64,000 nucleotides of DNA from Saliniramus fredricksonii (GCF_900094735.1 NZ_FMBM01000002.1:2222501-2286500), one strand, 5' to 3'. Counted from the first letter of the stretch, positions 7,035-16,962 are shown. Made by a program: numbers and translations. Notes: a model not told the origin generated them from the letters alone.

Positions 7035-8501
7035 ATGGACCAGACGAGCGCACCGCCGAAATCACCGCGGGACGTCGACGCGCAGCGCCGAGAGCCGGCG
7101 CAGAAGCCGGCTGCGGCAAAGACGGGCTCGCAACAGCCCGAACGGCGCAATGCCGACCGCCAGACCGGCTTTGCCGGCAAGCTCGCCAAGCTGCAGCGCA
7201 TCGTCGGCGGGATCGACACGCGCCGCTCCTCGGGACGCCTGCTCGCCGTGACCGGCCCCCTGATCCGCGCGGAACTGCCCGGCGCAGAGGTGGGCGAATT
7301 ATGCGAATTGCGCGATCCTGATACCTCCGAAACGCGTTTCGCGGAGGTGGTCGGGCTCGACAACGCCACCGCCTTTCTTGCCCCCTATGGCGGCACCTCC
7401 GGCCTGTCGCTGCGCACCGAAGTGGTGGGCCTGCGCCGTCCGCCGACGGTGACCTGCGGCGACCATCTGCTCGGCACCGTCATCGACGCACTGGGCAATT
7501 TCATGGATTGGGGCGACGCCTCCGAGCCGCCACGGCCCGGCCCCGAGGCCGAGCGACGCCCGATCTCGGCGCAGGCCCCCGACCCGATGACGCGTCAGCC
7601 GATCAGGACACCGATGGAAATCGGCATCCGCTCGATCGATTCGCTGCTGACCATGGGGGTCGGCCAGCGAATGGGGATTTTCGGAACGGCGGGCGGCGGC
7701 AAGTCGACGCTGATGTCGGAGATCGTGATGCGCTGCGAAGCGGATGTCACCGTCGTGGCGCTGGTCGGCGAGCGCGGGCGCGAGGTCAACGATTTCCTCG
7801 AACACGCGCTGAGCAAGGAAAGCCGCGCGCGCTCGGTGATCGTCGCGGCGACATCGGACCGCCCCTCGGTGGAGCGCATGCAGGCCTCGCTCACCGCCAC
7901 CGCAGTGGCCGAGCATTTTCGCGATCGCGGCATGAAGGTGCTGCTCTTCGTCGACACGGTGACGCGTCTGGCACGCGCCCTGCGCGAGATCGGCCTCTCC
8001 GCCGGCGAGCCACCGGGACGGCGCGGCTTCCCGCCCTCCGTCTATTCGACCTTGCCATTGCTGGTGGAGCGGGCCGGCCCCGCCGCCGTGGGATCGATCA
8101 CCGCCTTCTATACCGTGCTGGTCGAAGGCGACATGAGCTCGGATCCGGTGGCCGAGGAGGTCAAGAGCCTGCTCGACGGCCATATCATCCTCTCGGAGAA
8201 ACTCGCGGCGCAGGTGCATTATCCCGCCATCGACGTCATGGTCTCGAAAAGCCGTCTGTTCAACGATGTGGCGACGCCGGAACACCGCGCCGCCGCCGAG
8301 AAGATGCGCGAGCTCTATGCCCGCTACCAGGAACTCGAACTGCTGATCCAGGTCGGCGAGTACAAGCAGGGTACCGACGCCCTCAATGACGAGGCTGTCG
8401 CCAAGATCGAGATGATCAAGGCGCATCTCAAGCAGAAGCCGGGTGAAATCGCCAAATTCGCCGACACGATCGCGCGTCTGCGCGAGATCACGGGTGTGTG
8501 A
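7035..8501 (+). CDS. sctN: SctN, type III secretion system ATPase
   Basis: A 488-residue F1-beta/FliI-like ATPase that unfolds and releases substrates at the export gate. Walker A is GTAGGGKST at residues 217-225, followed by the family motif GERGREVNDF and the Walker B strand VLLFVDTVTR. The catalytic loop region GSITAFYTVLVEGDM and the C-terminal helical domain are complete. Residues 1-45 are an extra, charged, glutamine- and alanine-rich extension, so the protein is about 45 residues longer than typical SctN. It lies 54 bases after sctL, and its stop shares one base with the sctO start. Confidence 0.97.
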   Translation: MDQTSAPPKSPRDVDAQRREPAQKPAAAKTGSQQPERRNADRQTGFAGKLAKLQRIVGGIDTRRSSGRLLAVTGPLIRAELPGAEVGELCELRDPDTSETRFAEVVGLDNATAFLAPYGGTSGLSLRTEVVGLRRPPTVTCGDHLLGTVIDALGNFMDWGDASEPPRPGPEAERRPISAQAPDPMTRQPIRTPMEIGIRSIDSLLTMGVGQRMGIFGTAGGGKSTLMSEIVMRCEADVTVVALVGERGREVNDFLEHALSKESRARSVIVAATSDRPSVERMQASLTATAVAEHFRDRGMKVLLFVDTVTRLARALREIGLSAGEPPGRRGFPPSVYSTLPLLVERAGPAAVGSITAFYTVLVEGDMSSDPVAEEVKSLLDGHIILSEKLAAQVHYPAIDVMVSKSRLFNDVATPEHRAAAEKMRELYARYQELELLIQVGEYKQGTDALNDEAVAKIEMIKAHLKQKPGEIAKFADTIARLREITGV

Positions 8502-8971
8502 TGCGCGCGCAATTGCAGAAACTGATGACGATCCGCACCCTGCGCACGAAACAGCGCCGGCGCGATTACCAGAACGAACGCAACAATCTCGACGCGCTCA
8601 CGCAGCAGATGGCGCAGAATACGGCCCGCATCGGGGAGGTCGAGGCAGCCCGTGCCTCGGCGGGGCGGCTGGGCAGCGCATCCGGCGAAACCTTCACCCA
8701 GACCGCCGTGATCGACAGCCAACGCCAGCGCTATTTCTACGATCTGCAATTGCGCGACCTCAAGACCGCGAAACTGCGCCTCGATCGCCAGATCAAGCTC
8801 CAGGAGAAAAAGGTCGCCGAGGCCCATGAAGCCCTGCGCGCCGCCGAGAAATCCGCCGAACAGCTCGACACCTTCGATGCCGAACTCGCCGAGAAAGAGG
8901 CGCGCGAAGCCGAGTTGCAGGAAGAGCTCCAGACCGAAATGCCGTCCAAACCACGCTGGAAACAGTCATGA
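8501..8971 (+). CDS. sctO: SctO, central stalk of the export ATPase
   Basis: A 156-residue, highly charged, almost wholly helical protein that fits the SctO/YscO (FliJ-like) stalk family by composition and by position right after sctN. The two long heptad-rich helices (about residues 1-55 and 75-145) should form the antiparallel coiled coil that inserts into the SctN hexamer. It starts at ATG 8501 within TGATG, sharing a base with the sctN stop, and it overlaps the sctQ start by ATGA. Primary sequence is weakly conserved in this family, so the call rests on coiled-coil pattern, length and gene order. Confidence 0.85.
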   Translation: MRAQLQKLMTIRTLRTKQRRRDYQNERNNLDALTQQMAQNTARIGEVEAARASAGRLGSASGETFTQTAVIDSQRQRYFYDLQLRDLKTAKLRLDRQIKLQEKKVAEAHEALRAAEKSAEQLDTFDAELAEKEAREAELQEELQTEMPSKPRWKQS

Positions 8972-10059
8972 ACGCACCCTTCCGACGCATCGATCCGGCC
9001 CTGGCCCAACCCCTCGAACTCCCGACCCTCTCTCCGCGCGAAGCGGGTGACTGGCGCCGTCTGGCGCGCAACCGGGCCAATCCGCAATTCCAGACCGGTA
9101 TCGGGCGTATCGTCCTCGCTCTGGCGGATCCCGCTGCCCTCACGGCCTGGGAGGGCGGCTGGACCCGGCTCGACCTGCTCTGCGCCGATCGCGCCGCGAG
9201 CCTCTGGCTGCCCGACGATATCGTCACCGCGATGCTGCGCGGCGCCCATCCCATGCTCGACGATACCGCCCTGTCCACAGCCGACCGGGCATTGCTGATC
9301 GATGCGCTGGAAAATGACCTGATCGACGCCTTCTCGCATGCGATCCGGGCGGAGATCGCCGTGGTCGCGGCTGAGCGCGGTCTGGCCATCGGCATACGGC
9401 CCGACTTCGTCTTCGAGGCCGGCGCCGCCGATACTGCCGCAGGCCAGGGCGGGGCGCGCTTTCCCATCGCCCTCAATTGCCACGCCATCGAGCGCGATCA
9501 GCTCATCGCGGCCCTGATCGCCGGACCGATCACCCGCAGCCCCTTTGCAGAGCTGACCACATCCATTGCATTCCGCTGCGGCTGCACGCGGCTGACACTC
9601 GCGGAATTCGCGTCACTGGAGACCGGTTGTGGGATTTCACTTGACGATACTACTTTAAGTTTTCAAAAGATTGTAGCAATCACGGCAGAGCGATTCGCCC
9701 AGACATGCAACTGGAAGACCATCAAGCCGACGCTCGACGGGCCGCTGCTGCGGCCCATGGATGCAACCACCCTCGCCTATTCGACGGATGCACGTGTGAC
9801 CCAACAACCCGAAAAGCCTGAACAGGCGGCGCCGACCGGCAGCATCGACGAGATCCCGGTCCAGCTGGTCTTTGAACTGGGACGGCTCGAGATCCCGTTA
9901 TCGGAGCTCGAAAGCCTGGCCGCCGGCTATGTCTTCGAACTGGGCAAGCCGCTGAGCCAGAGCGTCGACATCATTGCCAACGGACGCCGCGTCGGCACCG
10001 GTGAGCTGGTGCGCCTGGGTGAAGCCATCGGAGTGCGGGTCTCGAAGCTGGCGCGATGA
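8968..10059 (+). CDS. sctQ: SctQ, cytosolic sorting-platform (C-ring) protein
   Basis: A 363-residue SctQ/HrcQ/FliN-like protein. The C-terminal SpoA domain is clear (residues about 290-360: IPVQLVFELGRLEIPLSELE ... RRVGTGELVRLGEAIGVRV). The N-terminal part is divergent, as usual. It is translationally coupled to sctO and sctR by ATGA overlaps. No sctP gene lies between sctO and sctQ. An in-frame ATG at 9757 would give a separate C-terminal fragment of 100 residues containing just the last SpoA domain. That is the size of the short SctQ product known in other systems, but no good ribosome site precedes it. A short AT-rich patch lies at 9631-9684. Confidence 0.93.
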   Translation: MNAPFRRIDPALAQPLELPTLSPREAGDWRRLARNRANPQFQTGIGRIVLALADPAALTAWEGGWTRLDLLCADRAASLWLPDDIVTAMLRGAHPMLDDTALSTADRALLIDALENDLIDAFSHAIRAEIAVVAAERGLAIGIRPDFVFEAGAADTAAGQGGARFPIALNCHAIERDQLIAALIAGPITRSPFAELTTSIAFRCGCTRLTLAEFASLETGCGISLDDTTLSFQKIVAITAERFAQTCNWKTIKPTLDGPLLRPMDATTLAYSTDARVTQQPEKPEQAAPTGSIDEIPVQLVFELGRLEIPLSELESLAAGYVFELGKPLSQSVDIIANGRRVGTGELVRLGEAIGVRVSKLAR

Positions 10060-10724
10060 CGAATCTGGCGATCCCGACGTATTTTTCGCTCATCGTCCTT
10101 TCGGCGATCATCGCCGTCATTCCCTTCCTGGTCGTCGCTGCCACCTCATTCGCCAAGATCTCGATCGTTCTCTTCCTCGTGCGCAACGCGCTCGGCATCC
10201 AGCAGACGCCGCCGGGTGTGCTGATCAACACGGTGGCGATCGTGCTCACCCTGTTCATCATGGCGCCGATCCTGCGTGAGATGTACGGCATCATCACCGA
10301 TCCGCGCCAGAGCTACGAGACGATGGCCGATTTCGAGGTCATTTTCCGAGAATCGACAGTGCCGCTGATCAGCTTCCTGCAAACGCATTCGCGACCGGAA
10401 GCCACGACCTTCTTCGTCGAAACGACCACGACGCTCTGGGCGCAGTACGATGTCGAGATGCAGGTCGCGGAAAACGACATCGTGGTGCTCTTGCCCGCCT
10501 TCCTGATCTCGGAACTGACCCGCGCCTTCGAGATCGGCTTCCTGCTCTATCTGCCGTTTCTCGTCATCGATTTCGTCGTCAGCGTGATCATCGTGGCGAT
10601 GGGCATGTCGATGCTGTCGCCGACGGTGATCTCGACACCGCTGAAGCTCTTGCTCTTCGTCTTCATCGACGGCTGGTCGCGGCTGTTGCAGGGCCTTGTA
10701 CTCTCCTACGTTCCGGGAGGCTGA
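10056..10724 (+). CDS. sctR: SctR, core export apparatus protein
   Basis: A 222-residue SctR/FliP-family membrane protein, one of the five-copy core of the export gate. It has the expected hydrophobic segments: near residues 8-32 and 45-70, a periplasmic loop with TDPRQSYETM, and two C-terminal segments. It also has the conserved stretches ATSFAKISIVLFLVRNALG at about 29-47 and GMSMLSPTVISTPLKLLLF at about 182-200. The start overlaps the sctQ stop by ATGA, and sctS starts 3 bases after the stop. It is complete and of normal length. Confidence 0.97.
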   Translation: MTNLAIPTYFSLIVLSAIIAVIPFLVVAATSFAKISIVLFLVRNALGIQQTPPGVLINTVAIVLTLFIMAPILREMYGIITDPRQSYETMADFEVIFRESTVPLISFLQTHSRPEATTFFVETTTTLWAQYDVEMQVAENDIVVLLPAFLISELTRAFEIGFLLYLPFLVIDFVVSVIIVAMGMSMLSPTVISTPLKLLLFVFIDGWSRLLQGLVLSYVPGG

Positions 10725-10727
10725 CGC

Positions 10728-10997
10728 ATGGGCTCGTCCGGCCTCGTCGAGCAGATCTATGCCAGCTTCCTGACGGGCCTGATCATCGTGGCGCCGCCGA
10801 TGATCGCGGCGATGGTGGTGGGTGTCGTGCTCGCCATTCTCATGGCCGCAACCCAGATCCAGGACCAGACCCTGCCGCAGCTGGTGAAGATCATCGTCAT
10901 CCTCGCGGTGCTGATGATCGGCGGCGTGCCGATGTCGGCGCCGCTCTTCGACTATTCACGCACGCTCTTCGCCTCGTTTCACACCATGACGCGGTAA
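10728..10997 (+). CDS. sctS: SctS, core export apparatus protein
   Basis: An 89-residue SctS/FliQ-family protein with two hydrophobic helices (about residues 17-38 and 50-72). It also has the conserved loop TQIQDQTLPQLVKI with the charged and polar residues normal for the family. Together with SctR and SctT it forms the helical export gate in the inner membrane. It sits in the usual R-S-T order with 3-4 base gaps on both sides. It is complete. Confidence 0.97.
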   Translation: MGSSGLVEQIYASFLTGLIIVAPPMIAAMVVGVVLAILMAATQIQDQTLPQLVKIIVILAVLMIGGVPMSAPLFDYSRTLFASFHTMTR

Positions 10998-11001
10998 GGC
11001 G

Positions 11002-11823
11002 ATGACGGAATTCGACGAAATCCTCACCGCCTGGCTCGGGCGCTACATGTGGACCGGGCTCGCCTTCGCCACAGGCTTTGCGCGCATCATCGCCGTGTTG
11101 CAGATCTTTCCGCTGTTCACCGCCCTCAATGTCCGGGGCACGATCCGTGCCACGCTCGCGATCGTGCTCACGATCCCGCTCGTGCCCCTGATCGAGCCGC
11201 AACTGATGCAGATGGGCATTCCCGATCTGTGGGTGATCGCGACCATCATGATCAAGGAATTCGTCTTCGGCCTGCTGCTTGGCGTTCTGATCGCGATTCC
11301 CTTCTGGGGCATCCAGGCTGCCGGCGACATTATCGACGTCTCGCGCGGCGCCAGCATGGCCAATGTCGCCGATCCGGTGAACGCGGACGAGAATTCGCTC
11401 ACCGGTGTCGTCCTGCTCTACGCCTCGCTGGCGATCTTCGTGGTCGCGGGCGGGATGCAATTGGTGATAGAATTAATTTACCATTCCTACAGCATATTGA
11501 ACATCAGTGACGTCGCCCCTCCGATGGGGGTGGCGACGGTGACGGCGATCGGTGACCTGCTGACGCGGATGTTCACGCTGGGCGTCATCATTTCGGGGCC
11601 GCTGATGATCGCGCTGATCGTTATCGACCTGACCCTCGTCTTCGGGCACCGGATCGCACAGCAAATCGAGGTTTCGGAATTTGCCGCCATCGTGAAGAAC
11701 CTGTGCGTATGCGCCTTCATCCCGCTCTACGCCTTGTTCCTTGAAGAATACATGCTCGACGACTGGCGCGAACTGATGCGTTTCGTCGAAGCCTTCCTGC
11801 TGATGGGGGAAGTGCGCGAATAA
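11002..11823 (+). CDS. sctT: SctT, core export apparatus protein
   Basis: A 273-residue SctT/FliR-family membrane protein. Multiple hydrophobic segments surround the conserved stretch GIQAAGDIIDVSRGASMAN at about residues 98-116, followed by DPVNADENSLTGVV. One SctT with five SctR and four SctS copies makes the export pore in other systems. The gene is complete. A short AT-rich patch with several non-G/C third positions lies at 11461-11510, in contrast to the rest of the gene. sctU follows after 18 bases. Confidence 0.97.
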   Translation: MTEFDEILTAWLGRYMWTGLAFATGFARIIAVLQIFPLFTALNVRGTIRATLAIVLTIPLVPLIEPQLMQMGIPDLWVIATIMIKEFVFGLLLGVLIAIPFWGIQAAGDIIDVSRGASMANVADPVNADENSLTGVVLLYASLAIFVVAGGMQLVIELIYHSYSILNISDVAPPMGVATVTAIGDLLTRMFTLGVIISGPLMIALIVIDLTLVFGHRIAQQIEVSEFAAIVKNLCVCAFIPLYALFLEEYMLDDWRELMRFVEAFLLMGEVRE

Positions 11824-11841
11824 GGCCGGGAGAAGCAGGGC

Positions 11842-12894
11842 ATGTCGGGCAAGGATGATTCCGAAGAGGCCACTCTCGAGCCCACCCCCCAGAAACTCAA
11901 ACAACTGCGCGACAAGGGCCAGATCCCGCGCAGCCGGGAGGTCACCGGCGCGGTAACGCTGATCACGGTGCTCTTCTACGTGCTCGCGACTTACGATTCG
12001 ATGATCGACAGCTTCGCGATCGGCTTCATCGACAACCCCGTCTTCAACGGCGCCCCCTTCGATGAGCGCCTGCATGAAGCCACGCGCATGACGGTGCGCC
12101 TGACGCTCGAACTGGCCCTGCCCGTCATGGGGATCGCCATTGTCGGAGCGCTTGTGGCGACGATGCTCGATGTTGGCGGGTTCCTGTTTTCCATGGAATC
12201 GCTGACCCCGAATTTCGCCAAGTTCAACCCCGCAGAGGGGATCAAGAACATCTTCGCCCTGAAGAGCCTGATCGATCTTCTCAAGAGTACGGCAAAAATC
12301 ATCATCTTCTTCGTCTGCATATATTTCATATTGCGCGGCTTTCTTGGTGATGTCATCTGGTCACCGACCTGCGGCATGGGGTGCATCTTCGATGTCGGCG
12401 GCACGATCATTCTCTACATCATTCTGATCTCGACATTTCTCATCCTCATCTTTGCGGCCATCGACTTCGTCATCGCGCGCATCCTGTTCAAGCGCGACAA
12501 CATGATGACCCAGACCGAGATGAAGCGGGAGATGAAGGAATCCTTCGGTGATCCGCATGTCCGCGGCGAGCGCAACCGCATCCGCAAGGAGATGGCCGAT
12601 ACCGCCGGGCTCGTGGGCCCGAAAGCCGCCAATCTCTGGATCGCCGGGCCGAACGGCATGATCGGCATCGCCTACAAGCCCGAGCAATCCGGCGTCCCCA
12701 TGCTCGCCGCCAAGGCACTGGCCGATAACGAGACGCGGGCGAGGGAGGTAGCGCATGAAAACGGCATCGCCATCGAGAGCAATCCCGAACTCTTCAAGCT
12801 CCTCATCACCGAGGGCAAGATCGGCCAGCCGATCCCGCGCGACAGCTTCACCGAAGTCGCCCAGGCCCTGGTGCGCGCCGGCTTCTCTGGCTGA
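11842..12894 (+). CDS. sctU: SctU, export switch protein with altered autocleavage motif
   Basis: A 350-residue SctU/YscU/FlhB-family protein. The N-terminal cytosolic segment (EEATLEPTPQKLKQLRDKGQ) and four hydrophobic segments between about residues 35 and 215 are typical. The linker with FGDPHVRGERNRIRKE and the C-terminal domain are also present. The C-domain aligns well: LVGPKAANLWIA, IAYKPEQSGVPMLAAKA, NPELFKLL and KIGQPIPRDSF. The universal NPTH autocleavage site is replaced by GPNG at residues 269-272 (bases 12646-12657), so the cyclising asparagine is a glycine. The reading frame is intact, so this looks like a substitution rather than decay. In known systems cleavage here is needed for substrate switching. 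Confidence 0.95.
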   Translation: MSGKDDSEEATLEPTPQKLKQLRDKGQIPRSREVTGAVTLITVLFYVLATYDSMIDSFAIGFIDNPVFNGAPFDERLHEATRMTVRLTLELALPVMGIAIVGALVATMLDVGGFLFSMESLTPNFAKFNPAEGIKNIFALKSLIDLLKSTAKIIIFFVCIYFILRGFLGDVIWSPTCGMGCIFDVGGTIILYIILISTFLILIFAAIDFVIARILFKRDNMMTQTEMKREMKESFGDPHVRGERNRIRKEMADTAGLVGPKAANLWIAGPNGMIGIAYKPEQSGVPMLAAKALADNETRAREVAHENGIAIESNPELFKLLITEGKIGQPIPRDSFTEVAQALVRAGFSG

Positions 12895-13034
12895 GGCCGC
12901 AGGGAACGGGCTGCGCCCGGCAAGCGTTGCGAAAGATCAATGCAAAGCTTGGGCAGCATCAGCATGCTCGGGCATGACAGGCCAGGCAAAGATGAACCGC
13001 AGGCTGCAGGCGGTCGGCCACAGGAGGAAAGTGC

Positions 13035-13856
13035 ATGTCTTACAAGGAAATCTTCGTCGTTCTCAGCCCTGAGGCCAAAGCTGTCGGACCCTATGCGGCC
13101 TCGCTGGCCAGGGCCTTCGACGCCAGCACCCGCGCGGCCGGCATCGCCATCGATCCGACGATGCCGAGCTATGTCATTCCGGAAATGCCGAGTGACGTGC
13201 TCGAGCAGGCGCGCGCAGCCAGCCGCGAGGAAGCGCAGGCCCGTCTCGCCTCCTATGAGGCCAAGGCCGGGGAAGTCGGGGTGCATGTCGACGGCTTCGT
13301 CCTGCAAGGCATGATGGATCGCTGCGCCGGACAGCTTGAGCGGATGGCGCGCTATTATGATCTCACCGTGGTCGAGCAACCCGGCTCCGATCGCGAGAAG
13401 GGCGGGCCGCTCTTCGTCGAGGCCATGCTCTTCGGTTCCGGGCGTCCGCTCCTGATCGTGCCCTACATCCAGCGCGCGCCGATGAAGCTCGACCATGTCA
13501 TCGTGGCGTGGGACGAAAGCGCGACGGCTGCCAAGGCGGTCACGGCTGCGATGCCGCTCCTGAAGCAGGCCGGCACCGTCGAGATCGTCGGTGTCTCCAC
13601 CGGTGCTGAAGCCGAGCGTGAGCGGGGCGAACGTCTCGCGAAGGTTCTCTCCGGCCACGGCATCAAGACGAAAGCGCGCATGCTGACCAATGTCGGCAGC
13701 GTCTCCGACAGCATTCTCTCGCATGCTGCGGATAACGGCGCGGATCTGATCGTGATGGGCGGCTACGGCCATTCGCGCATGCGCGAACTGGTCCTCGGCG
13801 GTGCCACACGCGGCATTCTCGAGAGCATGACGGTGCCGGTTCTGATGATGCACTGA
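13035..13856 (+). CDS. Universal stress protein (UspA family)
   Basis: A 273-residue protein with two Usp-like halves. The second (about residues 150-273) is a canonical UspA domain. It ends in the ATP-binding pattern MGGYGHSRMRELVLGGATRG, which fits G-2x-G-9x-G-(S/T). The first half is diverged. An AGGAGGAAA ribosome site precedes the ATG. It probably supports stress survival as an ATP-binding regulator. It lies 140 bases after sctU on the same strand but with its own ribosome site. There is no reason to make it part of the secretion system, though read-through transcription is possible. Confidence 0.9.
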   Translation: MSYKEIFVVLSPEAKAVGPYAASLARAFDASTRAAGIAIDPTMPSYVIPEMPSDVLEQARAASREEAQARLASYEAKAGEVGVHVDGFVLQGMMDRCAGQLERMARYYDLTVVEQPGSDREKGGPLFVEAMLFGSGRPLLIVPYIQRAPMKLDHVIVAWDESATAAKAVTAAMPLLKQAGTVEIVGVSTGAEAERERGERLAKVLSGHGIKTKARMLTNVGSVSDSILSHAADNGADLIVMGGYGHSRMRELVLGGATRGILESMTVPVLMMH

Positions 13857-13900
13857 TCAGCGGTGCGGTTGCCTGGCGAGCGGGCAATGCAGCGCTCTTT

Positions 13901-13923
13901 CCCCTCTCCATCAGGGAGAGGGG
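13901..13923. terminator. 9-bp perfect hairpin between convergent genes
   Basis: CCCCTCTCC at 13901-13909 pairs perfectly with GGAGAGGGG at 13915-13923 around the loop ATCAG. It lies between the convergent stress-protein and MATE genes, where a two-way terminator would be expected. There is no long T-run on either side. The sequence resembles the short CCTCTCC/GGAGAGG palindromes that recur in many high-GC proteobacterial genomes, so it may be a member of a dispersed repeat family. Confidence 0.55.
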
Positions 13924-14003
13924 AGTTCCGGTACGGCCTTCATGCAGGGCGAACCCTCCTGTCGCAACACGGCACGCCGGGCATGGTGTACGAATGATGC
14001 AGG

Positions 14004-15371
14004 TTATAGAGGCTGCGGCCAGTTACGCTGCTTTTCCAGTTGCGGATAGAGCAGCGCCTGGCCCGCGCCGCGCGCGCCGAGAAAGGCGAGGAAGGCGAGC
14101 CAGAGGCCGTGATTGCTCAGGCCGTCAGCGGTGACAATCCCGCCGATGCCGAGCGCGGCGAGATAAATGGCGAGCGATGCCAGCATCAGATTGCGCATGG
14201 CCCGCGTCCAGGTCGCGCCGATATAAATGCCGTCGAAGGCGAAAGCCAGCGCGCCGACCAGCGGCGCTGCCGCTGCATAGATCAGATAATCGCGCGCGAA
14301 CAGGCGCACGGCGGCATCCGTCGTGATGAAATCGATGAAGAGCGGCCCGGCAAGCCAGAACACGGCCATGGCGAAGCAGCCGAGGCCGAGGCTCCACTGG
14401 ATCGCGATGGTGACGGAGCGGCGGAAGGCGTGGCGGTTGCGCGCGCCATAGGCCTGCCCGCACATCGCTTCCGCTGCCGTGGCGGTGCCATCGAGGAAAT
14501 ACGAGCCCAGCGTGAACATCTTGTAGAGCACCGCATTGGCCGCGAGCGTGACATCGCCGGCCCGCGCGCCGATGGCGGCGAAGCTCGCAAAGGCCACGAT
14601 CAGCGCCATGGTACGGATCATGATGTCGCCGTTCACCGCCAGCATGCGCTTCATTGCCGCCGGTTGCAGCGTCTCAGCGAGCGGGATGCGCAGCGGATTC
14701 GAGCCGAGCCGGCGCAGCACCAGCAGGCCGAGCCCCGCCGCGAGCGCCTCCGCCGCAAGCGTGCCCAGAGCCGCTCCCGCCACCCCCATTTCCAGCCCGA
14801 CCACCAGCACGATGGTGAGCGCGATATTGATCAGATTGAGCCCGACCTGCAGCGCGAAACCGAGATCGGTGCGCCCGCGCCCGATCATCGAGCCGAGGAT
14901 CGCATAATTCGCCAGGGTAAACGGCGCAGCCCAGATGCGGATATGGAAATACAAGGCCAGCGCAGCATTCACCTCTGTGCTCGCCCCCATCATCCGCAAC
15001 GCGATCAGACCGATCGGCCATTGCAGCGCGATCAGCACCAGTCCGATCAGGATGGCGACGGCGATGGCGCGCGCGAGCGCCCGGTCGATCTCGCGATCAT
15101 CACCGGCGCCGCTCGCCTGGGCGGTCAGGCCGGCCGTGCCCATGCGCAGGGCGCCGAAGCTCCAGAACAGAAAATCGAAGACGACCCCGCCCAAAGCCAC
15201 GGCACCGAGCAGCGCCGCATCGCCGAGCCGCCCGATCACGGTCATGTCGACGAGGCCGAGCAACGGCGTCGTCATATGCGACAGCGTCATCGGCACGGCG
15301 ATGACGAGCATGCGCCGATGCGAGACCTCGACCCGGCGCACCGGGCCCTCGCCGGGGGAAGCTGTGTTCAT
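14004..15371 (-). CDS. MATE family efflux transporter (DinF-like)
   Basis: A 455-residue inner-membrane protein with about twelve hydrophobic segments in two similar halves. The first-half signature PMTLSHMTTPLLGLVDMTVIGRLGD is characteristic of the DinF branch of MATE antiporters. These export organic cations or other toxic compounds in exchange for H+ or Na+. The substrate cannot be told from sequence. The last codons end at 14004. The gene follows DUF6460 on the same strand, 13 bases downstream, so they may share a transcript. Confidence 0.92.
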   Translation of the reverse strand: MNTASPGEGPVRRVEVSHRRMLVIAVPMTLSHMTTPLLGLVDMTVIGRLGDAALLGAVALGGVVFDFLFWSFGALRMGTAGLTAQASGAGDDREIDRALARAIAVAILIGLVLIALQWPIGLIALRMMGASTEVNAALALYFHIRIWAAPFTLANYAILGSMIGRGRTDLGFALQVGLNLINIALTIVLVVGLEMGVAGAALGTLAAEALAAGLGLLVLRRLGSNPLRIPLAETLQPAAMKRMLAVNGDIMIRTMALIVAFASFAAIGARAGDVTLAANAVLYKMFTLGSYFLDGTATAAEAMCGQAYGARNRHAFRRSVTIAIQWSLGLGCFAMAVFWLAGPLFIDFITTDAAVRLFARDYLIYAAAAPLVGALAFAFDGIYIGATWTRAMRNLMLASLAIYLAALGIGGIVTADGLSNHGLWLAFLAFLGARGAGQALLYPQLEKQRNWPQPL

Positions 15372-15384
15372 GCGTGAAAGCCGC

Positions 15385-15657
15385 TCAGCGCCCGCGTATC
15401 ATGGCGAAGAGCCGCACCACGATCCAGATCGGGATGACGATCATGGCGCCGTAGACGAGCCACATGCCCAACGTGCCGAAAGCCTCGAAGCCCATGTTCC
15501 ACAACGCTTCGAACATGCCAACGAGGTTGTCGAGCAGCCGCTGGGGCGTGAGTCCGAGCATCGCCATGAAGGCGCCGACCAGAAGCGAGAGGAAGGCTAG
15601 CCGCACCAGCACGCCGCCTGCCGAACCGCCGATCACCCGCCGAAATCCGCCTGCCAT
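15385..15657 (-). CDS. DUF6460 family small membrane protein
   Basis: A 90-residue protein with two hydrophobic helices (about residues 17-38 and 62-84) and a short amphipathic segment TPQRLLDNLVGMFEALWN between them. This matches my recollection of the DUF6460 family found in Hyphomicrobiales. Function is unknown. The C-terminus is basic and therefore probably cytosolic. It is transcribed with the MATE gene. Confidence 0.75.
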   Translation of the reverse strand: MAGGFRRVIGGSAGGVLVRLAFLSLLVGAFMAMLGLTPQRLLDNLVGMFEALWNMGFEAFGTLGMWLVYGAMIVIPIWIVVRLFAMIRGR

Positions 15658-15756
15658 CTCGACCTCGTCCTGTCAGCATGAAACCCGCCCGCCGTCTTGA
15701 CCGGTTCGCACGCGAAGCGCAAGGGGAACGGCGCGCAAGAGGGAAGAGCGATCGCG

Positions 15757-16962
<1,206 letters not shown>

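Noticed and set aside
4293-12894. Flagellar export genes rather than an injectisome
   Set aside because: SctJ is a short lipoprotein and not FliF, and there are no fliG, hook, rod or filament genes; gene order matches injectisomes.
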